Positions 33,789 through 43,036 of a stretch of DNA of 64,000 bases are shown here, piece after piece; positions within the stretch are counted from its first letter, which is position 1, and each line of letters starts with the position of its first letter. The position numbers were made by a program, and so were the translations under genes. The stretch is taken from NCBI GenBank assembly GCA_965229935.1, contig CBDDKB010000002.1:2604001-2668000 (forward strand), written 5' to 3'. Origin of the DNA: SPJN01 sp965229935 (GTDB lineage Bacteria; Pseudomonadota; Alphaproteobacteria; SPJN01). Below the pieces are notes generated by a model. It made no database searches. It was not told where the DNA came from and saw only the letters and a program-made list of their open reading frames with translations.

Positions 33789-35666
33789 TCAGGGGGTGAC
33801 CCAGATCGCGGAAGAATAGGCACGCTCCTGAATTGTCAGGGGCTTTGCCTTGTCTTTCGGGAAGTCAACCCCACCTGATTCCAACGCCAGCACATCAAAC
33901 AGGCTGTGGCGCGGGGTTGGGATTTCGATCACGCGCACATAATAAAAGGCGCGCTGGGTCTGATCATAATCAGGATCGGTCCAAAGGGTGGCAAGTTCCT
34001 GCCCGCCAATTGTGTTTGTGTATTTGGCGGTTTCAAGATCGACACTATTGCCGACCGGGTTGATGGACCCGTCTTCGTTCACACGGTCCTGCCCGCCCAA
34101 GGCGACGTCATAGATTTTCTCATGGCTCTCGCCATCAGCATCGACCCAGCCCTTGATGACCTGCACCCGGTCAAGATTGGCGCCCTTGGGGTCCTTCACC
34201 GCGCGGATCAGTAATTGCACAGGCTTGTCCCCGGCGATCAGATCACCGCCCATGGGCACGCCCTTGTCATAGCCGATAGCTGCAAGATCAGATGCGGTGG
34301 CGTCAGATGTGTCAAAGTCGGTGCCGCCAAATACACGCAGGGCGATGCGCGGCCCCGTGGTGGCATAGACCTCGCGCCGTTTAAAGGCAGCAAACAATGC
34401 CTCGCGCGTGTTTTCAGTTGCCCACACCCCGGCATAGCCTGCGGCGGACATGGACCAGCCATTTACCTCCATCCCTTCCAGCGGATTGGTAAATTTGTTT
34501 TCTGGCACTGAATCCTGCACCAGTTTGGAATGGAAATTATCGCTGTCAGCGCTGGCAATGCTTGAATGGGCATCGGTCGACCCGATGACCCCAAACTTAT
34601 AGGGGTTCACGCCGATGGCCTGCTCCATCTCAAGCCCGCGCTTCATCGCAGGGCGGATATAATCCCCCTTATGGGCAATATACTCTTCGACAGAGGTTTG
34701 GATGTAATAAGGATAGGGGTTGAAGTCGGCAAACGCGTCATCCGGTGACAGGCTGGGCCATGTTTCGCTGTCACCCTTGATCTGGGTAATCTCGACCACA
34801 GGCTCCATCTCTGCACGCAGTCTTGCATACTCAGACGTGATCTTTTCCCCATGCAGGGTGGTTTCGGCGAACATATAGCCTTTTGAGATGTTGGAGTTAT
34901 GGGGGATCGCAATAAACGGCGCGCCGGTTTCTTCGGTTGTCTTGTTCAGCCATGCCCACAAATCTTCGGGGTAATTGCTGTCGTCGGACCCAAAGGGCAG
35001 AAACTTTTTGGCAGTTTCCCCATCAGTTGAGGACATGACAACGCGGTGCAGATTGGCCCCGCCGGGGATCGTGCTCCATTCCCAGCCGATGATGGCGGTG
35101 AACTTGCCCGGATCATTGTGGCGGTCGGCAGCTTCGGCGATATTGTCCCACGCGCTTTGTTCGATCGCGGTTGTGTCACCAAAGGGGGCACGAATACCTT
35201 CTGACGCGGCGATGGTTTCAATATCCTGCGGGGCATCAGGGTCAGGCGCAGGGAGGAGTGAGGCAAAGGCCTCAGGCCCGCGGCCTTCAAGTACCGCGCT
35301 GGTGATGGTGCGCAGCACATACCAACGTTTGATGGCGTCGAAAAAGCCAACCTCAGGGAATTCGTCACCGCGCAGGGCAGCAGGCATCACACCCATCATT
35401 TCGGCATGGTCGGACACAACCAGAAAGTCGAGCGGTGTTTCAATCTGTACCCACGCCCGGTGCCACGGATGGATGACGGGCTGGCCCTTGGCCCAGCGAT
35501 AGGCCGTGTCAGGGTCAGCATCAACATTGCCGTTCAAAAAGGCATCAAAGCTGTTGGAGGTATGAAGGTGCGTGTCGCCCCAATAAAGATTGGTCGGCGC
35601 GTCTTCGGCGAGTGCCGGTGCTGTCAGACCGGTTGACAGCAACAATGTTGCCAGCAGCTTTTTCAT
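33789..35666 (-). CDS. exported DUF3604 protein (paralogue B)
   Basis: A 625-residue protein starting MKKLLATLLLSTGLTAPALA (signal peptide), then NLYWGDTHLHTSNSFDAFLN, VVSDHAEMMGVMPA, IIGWEWSTIPGGANLHR, IAIPHNSNIS and GSTDAHSSIASAD. It is closely similar to the protein at 31332 along its whole length, so it arose by duplication. The 113 codons upstream in the same frame were rejected because GGGGGC and the signal peptide mark 35666 as the start. Expected to be periplasmic and metal-binding. Function unknown. Confidence 0.88.
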   Translation of the reverse strand: MKKLLATLLLSTGLTAPALAEDAPTNLYWGDTHLHTSNSFDAFLNGNVDADPDTAYRWAKGQPVIHPWHRAWVQIETPLDFLVVSDHAEMMGVMPAALRGDEFPEVGFFDAIKRWYVLRTITSAVLEGRGPEAFASLLPAPDPDAPQDIETIAASEGIRAPFGDTTAIEQSAWDNIAEAADRHNDPGKFTAIIGWEWSTIPGGANLHRVVMSSTDGETAKKFLPFGSDDSNYPEDLWAWLNKTTEETGAPFIAIPHNSNISKGYMFAETTLHGEKITSEYARLRAEMEPVVEITQIKGDSETWPSLSPDDAFADFNPYPYYIQTSVEEYIAHKGDYIRPAMKRGLEMEQAIGVNPYKFGVIGSTDAHSSIASADSDNFHSKLVQDSVPENKFTNPLEGMEVNGWSMSAAGYAGVWATENTREALFAAFKRREVYATTGPRIALRVFGGTDFDTSDATASDLAAIGYDKGVPMGGDLIAGDKPVQLLIRAVKDPKGANLDRVQVIKGWVDADGESHEKIYDVALGGQDRVNEDGSINPVGNSVDLETAKYTNTIGGQELATLWTDPDYDQTQRAFYYVRVIEIPTPRHSLFDVLALESGGVDFPKDKAKPLTIQERAYSSAIWVTP

Positions 35667-35838
35667 AATATGCCCCCTATATACAATGATCCCGGATAGC
35701 CGATTTTTATATAGTGCCATCCGGGACCAGAATATAAAACGCTTTACAATTGGGGCAAAGAGCGTTTCGTAGCTAAATCGTAGATTTTGCGGCCATGAAG
35801 AGCGACCACGAATAAGGCCCCAATTTGATATTTGGGCC

Positions 35839-36204
35839 TTAGCCCATTTTGAACAGGCAGACCTTGTTGCCATCAAAATCGCGGAAATAGGCGCCAAAAA
35901 AGGTTGGTGCCCGTTCCCCCGGTGCGCCTTCATCGGTCGCGCCAAGGGAAATCGCCTTGTCATACATGGCCTGAACCTGATCACGATCATTGGCGGCGAT
36001 CGCAATCATATTGCCATTGCCGGGTGCGGGGTCCTTTTCATCATAGGGGGTGCAAATGCCCAGCATCGCCCCATTGCCGCCGGTAATGACCTTCATGCGG
36101 TCACTGAAATCCATCATTTGCGGGCCAAGCGGGCCCAGCACGTCCTGATAAAAGGCGACTGATTTGGCCAGATCACTGGCGCCGATTGTTGCGTATCCGA
36201 TCAT
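35839..36204 (-). CDS. small VOC/glyoxalase-family protein
   Basis: A 121-residue single-module VOC protein: MIGYATIGASDLAKSVAFYQ, LGPLGPQMMDFSDRM, and the C-terminal ligand region FFGAYFRDFDGNKVCLFK. Such short members form dimers and may be glyoxalase-like or antibiotic-binding. GGAG is 6 nt before the ATG. No clear pathway partner; the membrane protein upstream is 27 nt away and may be co-transcribed. Confidence 0.8.
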   Translation of the reverse strand: MIGYATIGASDLAKSVAFYQDVLGPLGPQMMDFSDRMKVITGGNGAMLGICTPYDEKDPAPGNGNMIAIAANDRDQVQAMYDKAISLGATDEGAPGERAPTFFGAYFRDFDGNKVCLFKMG

Positions 36205-36231
36205 GGGAAACTCCGTTTTTGGTGGTGAAAG

Positions 36232-36612
36232 TTAGATTGATCCTGTCCGCGTGCGGAGCAGGAATATGAAAAACAAAATGACATAGATAAGATCGCCGCT
36301 GGCGACAACCGGGATGCCGACGGGAATGTCGCCCGCCGCATAAAGCGCGATGACAAGCAGGACCACGAACAGCTTACCGATCAAACCCAGTATGATAATG
36401 TTGCGGTTCAGGGCCGGGTTGATTGCGCACAGGGCATAGCCAACCCCATACATGCCGATCAGCAAGGCGCTGAGATAGCGCCAGATCGTTTCGGTCGGTT
36501 GATAGTCAAAGCCTGCAAGGTCGTAAAATTGCGTGCCGAAAAAGCCGATTATGATTGCGACAATGAAATTGAATAACGCCGCGCTCCAGAACATGCCGGA
36601 CCAGAAATTCAT
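36232..36612 (-). CDS. four-helix membrane protein of unknown function
   Basis: A 126-residue hydrophobic protein with about four membrane helices (near residues 8-28, 44-62, 70-92, 100-120), charged ends (FLLRTRTGSI) and a strong ribosome site (GGGGGGAG). I do not recognise a named family. It lies between the queuosine-precursor transporter and a VOC gene on the same strand. Confidence 0.65.
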   Translation of the reverse strand: MNFWSGMFWSAALFNFIVAIIIGFFGTQFYDLAGFDYQPTETIWRYLSALLIGMYGVGYALCAINPALNRNIIILGLIGKLFVVLLVIALYAAGDIPVGIPVVASGDLIYVILFFIFLLRTRTGSI

Positions 36613-36705
36613 GGTTGATCTCCCCCCTTATTTTTTGTCGGGGGAAAGTCTAGCGCCCTTTAGGGCAAATACCAGCCCGGAATGATGGCGATCAAATTAA
36701 GTTGA

Positions 36706-37503
36706 TCAATTCTTGTCCGACAGGCTGAAGGGGGTGAAGTCTGTGTCTGTGTCGAACACGTCATGACCTTCGGCACGTTTCAGCCTGTTGATTATCAGAT
36801 AGGTCAGGGGCGTGAACAGCACTTCGACGCTCACCTTAATCAGGAAGTTGGCAAGAATGACCATCAGGATTGTGTCAAAGCTCCAGATCCCGGCAAAGGC
36901 GATGGGATAGAAAATCAAACTGTCGAGACCTTGGCCCACAATGGTTGAGCCGATGGTGCGCATCCATAAATGCTTGCCCTTGGTCCACAGTTTCATTTTT
37001 GCCATGACAAAGGCATTGGCGAAATCACCGACAAGATAGGCGATGATGGACGCCGCCACGATGCGCCATGTGTTGCCGAATACAAGTTCAAGCGCGGGCT
37101 GCAATATTTCGTTAAAGGGCTCGTCCGGGCTGGGGGGCATTTGAACGATCAACTGCCCCATGGCGCTGGCGAAAATCAGCGCGGTAAAGCCGGCCCAAAT
37201 GGCGCGGCGGGCGCGCGAATAGCCGTAAACTTCCGTCAGCACATCACCGAAAATATAGCTGATGGGAAAGAACAGATTACCTGCCCCAAAACTGAACAGG
37301 CCGATCAAGGGTAGGGAGACGATGGCGACCTTTGCCGGGCCGATCAGGTTGGCGCACAGCAAGACCACAACCATACCCACCATCACCACATCATAATGTT
37401 TGGGCGGCGGCAAAGCCTGCCCGTGATGGGTTTCGGTGCGTTCTGCGCCCTGATCGATTGCCTGTTTTTGGTCGCCTAGTTGCTTGTGATGGTCAGCCAT
37501 CAT
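36706..37503 (-). CDS. queuosine precursor transporter (YhhQ/VUT family)
   Basis: A 265-residue protein with about six membrane helices after a 40-residue His-rich cytoplasmic start. Diagnostic segments are FPISYIFGDVLTEVYGYSRAR, with its central FGDVLTEVYG, IIAYLVGDFANAFVMAKMK, and WMRTIGSTIVGQGLDSLIFY. The family imports preQ0 or preQ1 for tRNA queuosine synthesis. The N-terminal extension is longer than in E. coli YhhQ. The start codon follows a GCGGGGC sequence that can pair with an upstream GCCCCGC. Confidence 0.88.
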   Translation of the reverse strand: MMADHHKQLGDQKQAIDQGAERTETHHGQALPPPKHYDVVMVGMVVVLLCANLIGPAKVAIVSLPLIGLFSFGAGNLFFPISYIFGDVLTEVYGYSRARRAIWAGFTALIFASAMGQLIVQMPPSPDEPFNEILQPALELVFGNTWRIVAASIIAYLVGDFANAFVMAKMKLWTKGKHLWMRTIGSTIVGQGLDSLIFYPIAFAGIWSFDTILMVILANFLIKVSVEVLFTPLTYLIINRLKRAEGHDVFDTDTDFTPFSLSDKN

Positions 37504-37553
37504 GCCCCGCCTTTAATATCTGCTTAAACTATCCATACAGAACGAAGCGGGGC
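37504..37553 (-). promoter_or_regulatory. long stem enclosing the leader of the queuosine-precursor transporter
   Basis: GCCCCGC (37504-37510) and GCGGGGC (37547-37553) are perfect inverted repeats around a 36-nt AT-rich loop. On the mRNA the 3' arm holds the Gly-rich ribosome-binding sequence directly before the ATG at 37503. Occlusion of the site is an inference; it does not match a preQ1 riboswitch consensus that I know. Confidence 0.35.
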
Positions 37554-37555
37554 GT

Positions 37556-37574
37556 GGCTAGCACTATGCTAGCC
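37556..37574. terminator. GGCTAGC stem after TonB receptor 1
   Basis: GGCTAGC ACTAT GCTAGCC is a perfect 7-bp stem just 6 nt past the TonB receptor stop on the minus strand. The T-run CAGTTTTT is on the plus-strand side, so it would work as a classical terminator only for plus-strand transcription. Confidence 0.45.
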
Positions 37575-37580
37575 CAGTTT

Positions 37581-39956
37581 TTAGAAGTTCAACCGGAACT
37601 CGGCATCGATGGTGCGGCCCGGCAGGGATGACCCAAAGTGGGAGTTGGTCCACAGCGGGCTGTCGCCTGTGCCGATCAACACAATTTCGTCTGTCAGGTT
37701 TTTGCCATAGACAGAAAAGCTCCACAAACCTTCGGGGTCTTTCACGCCGATGCGGCCATTATATTGCCAATAGGCGTCAATAGCGTCGATCGGGTCATGG
37801 TCTGTTGAATTAACCTCTGACACATAGATCGCATCGGCACCGATAAAGGCGCTGACCGATTGGAAGAAAGTGTGTTCGTAATGGAACATGGCACTGCCGT
37901 TCCATTTCGGCGCGGGGCTAAGACGCTTGCCCGTCAAGTCACAGGAGTCTTCTTCTGATGCGGCGGTGCAGGGGCCGTCCTTATAGGATTTGTAATAGGC
38001 GTCGGTGTAGCCGCCATTGGTGCCGATAAACAGACCTTCTGATAAGATCAGGCCCAGCTCCCACTCAATCCCGCGGGTCACAGCCTTTGCTGCGTTCGAC
38101 ACGATAAAGCGCGCGCCATTATAGGTGGAGGTTTGCAGGTCGTTAAACTCTGTCCAGAAGCCGCCTATGGCAAAGCTGGAATAACCGCCAAGGAAGCGGC
38201 CCTTAACGCCTGCCTCATAGGTGATGGCGGTTTCGGCATCAAACTCAACCTGTTCGGCGGTGGCAGAACTTTCGTTGAATCCACCGGCCTTAAAGCCTTT
38301 TGCAATTGTGCCGTAAATATTGGTTTCGTCTGTCAGGTGATAGATCGCTGAAATCTTGGGCGAGAAATCCTGTTCGGATTTTTTCACGCCGCGCAGATCA
38401 AACTCTTCAAATCCGGCTGCCTGTGTGAAGAACAGCTTGGTGTTGGTGAACTCCTGAATGAAGTCGAGCTCTTTCTTTTCGAACGAGATCCGCACCCCGC
38501 CGATAATGTCCAACCGTTCGCCCAGGTGCAATGTGCCTTGCCCGAACAGCGCGTAGGAGGTTGTGATCTGATTGAACCAGTCTTTTTGTTGTTCCGCTGT
38601 GAATAGGCTGCCATCAGGCAGTAACCCGGTCAGCAAGGTTTGTGTGATCGGCGGCAACAGGGGATTAACCACCAACGCATTCAGATTAACGGGAACTGCA
38701 TCGACCTGTGTGAACACCTCAACGGCAGAGCGGAAGAAATAGCCCCCTGCCACAAAGTCAAACCATTTGCCTTCGGGGCTGACGACGCGCAGCTCAACCG
38801 ATTGCTGGTCATATTCTTCAGGGAAATAGGCAACCAAACCGGGGATCGGTGAAAAGTCCACGTCAGATTCATTATACTCGTCATACTCCGCATGTGTTGC
38901 GGCGACGGTGAAGGTGTAATCGGCAATGTCCCAATCGACTTGGGCCATATATTCCCATGTTTCGCGATCAACAAAGCCGGGGTGATCAAGCGAGTTCTGC
39001 CCATCCGGGTTGGCTTCGACATCAGGGTCAAAGGGTTCGAACAGACCGATATTGGGATCGTCAGGGTTTGTCAGCTCTGCCGTGCCATTGCCATCCTGAT
39101 GAACGTCAGAAAGGCGCGCCTTCAAGTTAATGTCCAAAGACGCGGTGGGTTTGAACCGGACACGGACCTGTGCATCGAAATTGTCTGTGTCGCCTTCATA
39201 ACGGTCAAGCGCGGTGTTGTAGACATAGCCGTCACGTTCGTCAGAGGCAAAGGCAGCGCGCACCATCAACTTGTCATTAAAGAAGGGGATGTTGACCGCG
39301 CCGCGATAGCGTTCATGTTCGCGTTCGCCCATCATCACATCGACATAGCCGCCAAATTCTTCGTCAGGCAGGACAGAGTTCAGCAACAAGGCACCGGCAA
39401 CCGTGTTCTTCCCGAACAAAGTCCCTTGCGGGCCGCGCAGAATTTCCGCGTGACCGAGGTCAATAAACCCGTTTGAGAAAAAGGACGGACGCCCCAGATA
39501 CATATTATCGTTGAACACACCGACCGATGTTTCAAAGCCGCGGTTCAGGCCAGAGCCAAGGCCACGGAAAAAGATGAAGGACGCGGTGGGTGAAACGATG
39601 ACAGAGACGTTGGGGACAACATCATCAAGGTCATTCAAGTTCTCAATATTGCGTTCCTTGATTTCCTCGCCATCAATCACGGTCATGGAAATCGGCACAT
39701 CACGAATGTCCTGCGCGCGGCGCTGGGCGGTCACAATGATTTCTTCAAGGCCCTTGGGTGCCTCAGTCTGTGCTGAATCGGGGGTTGTGGCGTCTTCTGT
39801 AGACTCCGCACTTGTTTCGGCTGTGGCGCTGGCCTGTGCCTCATTTGCGTCCTGCGCAAAGGCGGTGTGGCCCCAGAGGCTGGCCAAAAGGCTGATCGGC
39901 AAAATGGCTGCGATGCTCCGGCGTGATGTGCCGGAGGAAGTCTCGATAATAAACAT
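37581..39956 (-). CDS. TonB-dependent outer-membrane receptor 1
   Basis: A 791-residue receptor. Signal peptide to about residue 35 (SLWGHTAFAQD), an Ala/Glu/Thr-rich linker, plug domain starting EIIVTAQRRAQDIRDVPIS, then a barrel ending GRTIDAEFRLNF with the C-terminal Phe. The plug contains LRGPQGTLFGKNTVAGALLL. It imports a scarce ligand using TonB energy. Start 39956 was chosen because GGGGGA is 5 nt upstream. It is a paralogue of the receptors at 45273 and 59203. Ligand unknown. Confidence 0.92.
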   Translation of the reverse strand: MFIIETSSGTSRRSIAAILPISLLASLWGHTAFAQDANEAQASATAETSAESTEDATTPDSAQTEAPKGLEEIIVTAQRRAQDIRDVPISMTVIDGEEIKERNIENLNDLDDVVPNVSVIVSPTASFIFFRGLGSGLNRGFETSVGVFNDNMYLGRPSFFSNGFIDLGHAEILRGPQGTLFGKNTVAGALLLNSVLPDEEFGGYVDVMMGEREHERYRGAVNIPFFNDKLMVRAAFASDERDGYVYNTALDRYEGDTDNFDAQVRVRFKPTASLDINLKARLSDVHQDGNGTAELTNPDDPNIGLFEPFDPDVEANPDGQNSLDHPGFVDRETWEYMAQVDWDIADYTFTVAATHAEYDEYNESDVDFSPIPGLVAYFPEEYDQQSVELRVVSPEGKWFDFVAGGYFFRSAVEVFTQVDAVPVNLNALVVNPLLPPITQTLLTGLLPDGSLFTAEQQKDWFNQITTSYALFGQGTLHLGERLDIIGGVRISFEKKELDFIQEFTNTKLFFTQAAGFEEFDLRGVKKSEQDFSPKISAIYHLTDETNIYGTIAKGFKAGGFNESSATAEQVEFDAETAITYEAGVKGRFLGGYSSFAIGGFWTEFNDLQTSTYNGARFIVSNAAKAVTRGIEWELGLILSEGLFIGTNGGYTDAYYKSYKDGPCTAASEEDSCDLTGKRLSPAPKWNGSAMFHYEHTFFQSVSAFIGADAIYVSEVNSTDHDPIDAIDAYWQYNGRIGVKDPEGLWSFSVYGKNLTDEIVLIGTGDSPLWTNSHFGSSLPGRTIDAEFRLNF

Positions 39957-40114
39957 TGTAGTCCCCCACATTAATTAACCGAACACTACCACTTTTTATG
40001 GAGCTTGGAAACGCGCTATTTTGACCATTTTGGGGGATTGTTGTTGGAAAACTGGGCCTTTGCCTGCCAAACTGGCGCTGAATAATCCCTTCCTTGGATA
40101 GATGTGAGCGTCAG

Positions 40115-40399
40115 ATGGGCACCCTGTTAACCATTTTTGTGACTGTTTTTCTTGCTGAATTGGGGGACAAGACCCAATTGGCGACCGTCCTGTTTGCCAG
40201 CGAAAAGCAGACATCTCCATTAATGGTCTTTGTTGCTGCCTCGGTGGCGCTTGTCGCCTCAACCGCGATTGCGGTGCTTTTGGGCGGCGTGGCAGAGCGA
40301 TATTTGACCATGATACCGCTGAAATTGATTGCCGGGATCGGCTTTGTACTGATCGGCGGCTGGACCATTTGGGACCATTTTCGCGCTGGGGTTGCCTAG
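40115..40399 (+). CDS. half-size GDT1/TMEM165 (UPF0016) family protein
   Basis: A 94-residue, three-helix membrane protein with a single ExGDKT motif (FLAELGDKTQLATVLFASE). Family members with two such motifs move Mn2+ or Ca2+; half-size bacterial forms are thought to work as dimers. Only one half-gene is present. ATG 40115 (MGTLLTIFV) was chosen. Its stop TAG overlaps the opposite-strand stop of the esterase gene through the shared CTAG. Confidence 0.82.
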   Translation: MGTLLTIFVTVFLAELGDKTQLATVLFASEKQTSPLMVFVAASVALVASTAIAVLLGGVAERYLTMIPLKLIAGIGFVLIGGWTIWDHFRAGVA

Positions 40400-41340
40400 C
40401 CCTGTCGCAAGGCTTGTCGGAAGAAATCAGCGGCAAGCGTGCGGGCCAATTGTGCCTCTGGCAAAAAGCCAAACATGGTGAAGGCATGGGGCATGGCGGG
40501 GTAAACATAATCCGCGACGCTGACACCGGCGGCCCGCGCCTTGGCGGCATAGACGGACGGGTCTTTGTGCAGAAATTCCGCGCCCCCCGCATCAAGCAAC
40601 AGGGGCGGATAGCCCGTCATATCAGCCAATAGGGGGGAGGCAAGCGGGTCCACCCCCGCACGGTCCTTATCCACATAACGGTCAATGATCGACAAGGTGC
40701 TTAAGGACAGCATGGCATCGACTTTGTCGAGCGCCTGCATCTCCTCATCCGTCAGGTGGGCGAAGGTCAAGTCAACAGGGGCGGAACTGGCCCAAACCGC
40801 GCGCGGCAAAGCCAAAGCCTGTTCCCGCAAACATTGCAGGCTGGCAAGGGCGAGATTACCGCCCGCAGATTCGCCGCTTAACAATAGACGGTCTGCATCA
40901 AGCGTGCGTAACACCGCGACGCAATCATCAAGCCCGGCGGGAAAGGGGTCTTCGGGGGCAAGGCGGTAATCGGGCATGATCACGGTTGCGTTAAGCCGGC
41001 TCGCCATATTGTTTAGATAGGGGATATAGCTTTGCGGTGAAAACATGGTGAAGGAGCCACCATGAAGATGTACCAGTATAGGTGTGTCGGCCATCGCGTG
41101 ACGCTTGACATAACAAGTGACACCATTGATCTCCTCCATCTGCCAGCCGCGCCATGAGCGCATAACGGCGTTGGTGATACGAAACACCCGGTCCATTTTG
41201 GCAGCGCCTTCGCGCAACCGTTCAACCGTGCGCGGCGTGTCTGGGCCCGCCTTCACATATTTGTGCAACAGGCGGTTGAACAGGCGCGCGCGACGAGACG
41301 GCGATAGGATGGTCTGGTCTGGCAGGGTGGTTGTCGTCAT
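40396..41340 (-). CDS. alpha/beta hydrolase, hormone-sensitive-lipase family
   Basis: A 314-residue esterase-like protein with oxyanion motif HLHGGSF, DYRLAPEDPF, nucleophile elbow GESAGG and a C-terminal His in PAMPHAFTM. The acid position reads GGAEFLHKD, where HSL enzymes usually have Asp in the GxxDxL pattern, so Glu may serve. Soluble carboxylesterase acting on acyl esters. Start 41340 (MTTTTLPD) leaves 8 nt after the upstream hydrolase gene; an ATG at 41385 overlaps it. The two hydrolases form an operon. Confidence 0.83.
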   Translation of the reverse strand: MTTTTLPDQTILSPSRRARLFNRLLHKYVKAGPDTPRTVERLREGAAKMDRVFRITNAVMRSWRGWQMEEINGVTCYVKRHAMADTPILVHLHGGSFTMFSPQSYIPYLNNMASRLNATVIMPDYRLAPEDPFPAGLDDCVAVLRTLDADRLLLSGESAGGNLALASLQCLREQALALPRAVWASSAPVDLTFAHLTDEEMQALDKVDAMLSLSTLSIIDRYVDKDRAGVDPLASPLLADMTGYPPLLLDAGGAEFLHKDPSVYAAKARAAGVSVADYVYPAMPHAFTMFGFLPEAQLARTLAADFFRQALRQG

Positions 41341-41348
41341 CGGCGCGG

Positions 41349-42302
41349 TCAGTCCTTGTTCAAAAAGCCTTGGGCGTCGAGCCAATTAATGAATAGCGAC
41401 GGCCACTGGTCTGTGCCTTCAATACCGATGGCAAGATTGATGCCATGGCCGCCATTGTCAAACAGGTGCAGCTCTGTCGGCACATTATTCTTTTTCAACA
41501 GGCGGTGATAGATTTCAGATTGGTTCGGATCGACAACCGGGTCGCCCTTTGTGTGCCACAGAAAGGTGGGCGGCGTATCAGGCGTGATAAAAAGTTCGGG
41601 CGACACGGCGGTCTTGTCGGGGGTGGCCACGCCCTCCTTGACATAGACATCGCTTGCCTGTGGTTGATGCCCGGTAACAGGGGCAACAACGCCATAGCCC
41701 AACATGGCAAAGGCGGGCTTGTCTTCGGCGCTTGTATAGCGGGTGGAGACCATGGCAGCCAAATGCCCCCCAGCGGAAAAGCCCATGACACCCAACCGAT
41801 CAGGATCAATATTATAGTCTGCTGCGCGGTCGCGGATCAGGCGCATGGCGCGCTGCGCATCCAGCAATGGCACGGGGTGCATATAGGGGGTTAGGCGGTA
41901 ATTCACCACGAATGCGGCGATGCCCTGACTGTTTAGCCATTCAGCAAGCTGGATCCCCTCAGCCTTTTCGCCCCGGATCAGATAGCCGCCGCCGGGCAGG
42001 ATCATCATGGCGGGCTTTGCCGGACCATCGGGCAGCGTATAGGTCAGCATGGTGGGGATCAGCTCAAACTCATCCTCTGCCAACAGGCTAAAGGGCCATT
42101 TGATATTGTCGGGGCTAAAGGCGGCGCTTTTGTAATAGGGGATGGGCTCATCCCCCCAAATTGTGGTCAGGCGTGCCTGATACCAGTCGGCGCTTTTATC
42201 GGCGACAAAATTCTTGTCGTTAAACTGTTGCAACAGATAGGCAATCGCGCCTGCAACCAGAACCACAAGCACCAACAGGCCAATGGCGATTTTCTTCAGC
42301 AT
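41349..42302 (-). CDS. membrane-anchored alpha/beta hydrolase (acetylesterase-like)
   Basis: A 317-residue protein with an N-terminal membrane anchor or signal (MLKKIAIGLLVLVVLVAG). The hydrolase domain has LPGGGYLIRG (oxyanion), NYRLTPYMHP, GFSAGGHLAAMVS (nucleophile elbow), TKGDPVVDP (Asp) and NGGHGINL (His). This resembles the BD-FAE/carbohydrate acetylesterase class. Expected outside the cytoplasm. GGGGAAAG lies upstream of the ATG 42302. Co-transcribed with the second esterase. Confidence 0.83.
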   Translation of the reverse strand: MLKKIAIGLLVLVVLVAGAIAYLLQQFNDKNFVADKSADWYQARLTTIWGDEPIPYYKSAAFSPDNIKWPFSLLAEDEFELIPTMLTYTLPDGPAKPAMMILPGGGYLIRGEKAEGIQLAEWLNSQGIAAFVVNYRLTPYMHPVPLLDAQRAMRLIRDRAADYNIDPDRLGVMGFSAGGHLAAMVSTRYTSAEDKPAFAMLGYGVVAPVTGHQPQASDVYVKEGVATPDKTAVSPELFITPDTPPTFLWHTKGDPVVDPNQSEIYHRLLKKNNVPTELHLFDNGGHGINLAIGIEGTDQWPSLFINWLDAQGFLNKD

Positions 42303-42407
42303 GTCTTGCTTTCCCCGTGTCAGCATTTTGCGCGCACCATACAGGGAATAATCGTCCGGCCCAATAGCGTTAGCGTCACAGTTAAATGGCGTGACGGGAT
42401 GCCAAGT

Positions 42408-43019
42408 CTAGGCGGGTTGCTTGGTTTCTTCGGTCACCCGGTCAACAATCGCGGTGGCCCAGTCATCAATCTGATCATCGGGCAGGGCGCGGTCTTCAAG
42501 CGTGATGCCGACCAACAGCTCATCAAGGCGACCCATACGGGCAACGCCGCCGATCTGCTTGGCGATATCAGCCTCAAGCCCGGCAAGGATGGCGGTGGCA
42601 TCAAGATGCATGTCGATCCCATCTTGCGGGACCACAATGATGCGCTGGCGCCGATCTGCCGGGTCAGGTTCCAGCGCGATCAGGCCCTTGGCAATCAGTT
42701 GGTTTGAGGTTTGGTTGATCGCCTGCGGGGTCAGGCCCAATATGCGCGCAATATCCTTTTGCCGTGTTACGCCTGAGCCGACGAGTAGCAAAAGCTGCGA
42801 TTCAGTGCGCGAGGCAGGGGGCCAGCCGCGCGCGACCAGATTTTGCTGCAAGTTTCGGTCAAACCACAAAAAAGTCTGGAACAGCGTCGCCATTAGGGGC
42901 GGACGGCCCTTTTTCGTCAGCAAGGCCAACATGTCCGGGTCGATAAGATCGTCCGTTTGGGGGGCTGCCTGCTCAACGATCGTGTCTGGTGTGGTTTTGT
43001 CTGTCATGCCTTGACTCAT
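42408..43019 (-). CDS. MarR-family transcriptional regulator
   Basis: A 203-residue winged-helix protein: RTESQLLLLVGSGVTRQKDI, then the recognition helix LGLTPQAINQTSNQLIAKGL and wing EPDPADRRQRIIVV. MarR regulators bind small phenolic or acyl ligands as dimers. N- and C-terminal extensions make it longer than typical (about 145). ATG 43007 is an alternative start. It is divergent from the CMD/VOC operon at 43109 across two operator-like repeats. Confidence 0.87.
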   Translation of the reverse strand: MSQGMTDKTTPDTIVEQAAPQTDDLIDPDMLALLTKKGRPPLMATLFQTFLWFDRNLQQNLVARGWPPASRTESQLLLLVGSGVTRQKDIARILGLTPQAINQTSNQLIAKGLIALEPDPADRRQRIIVVPQDGIDMHLDATAILAGLEADIAKQIGGVARMGRLDELLVGITLEDRALPDDQIDDWATAIVDRVTEETKQPA

Positions 43020-43036
43020 ACACCTGATTGGGGCTA

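Noticed and set aside
35667..36005. 113-codon N-terminal extension of DUF3604 B
   Set aside because: It would bury the signal peptide and overlaps the VOC gene region on the same strand in another frame.
37504..37580. preQ1 riboswitch before the queuosine-precursor transporter
   Set aside because: The 77-nt gap has stems but lacks the short class I consensus, and classes II and III known to me differ in size and host range.
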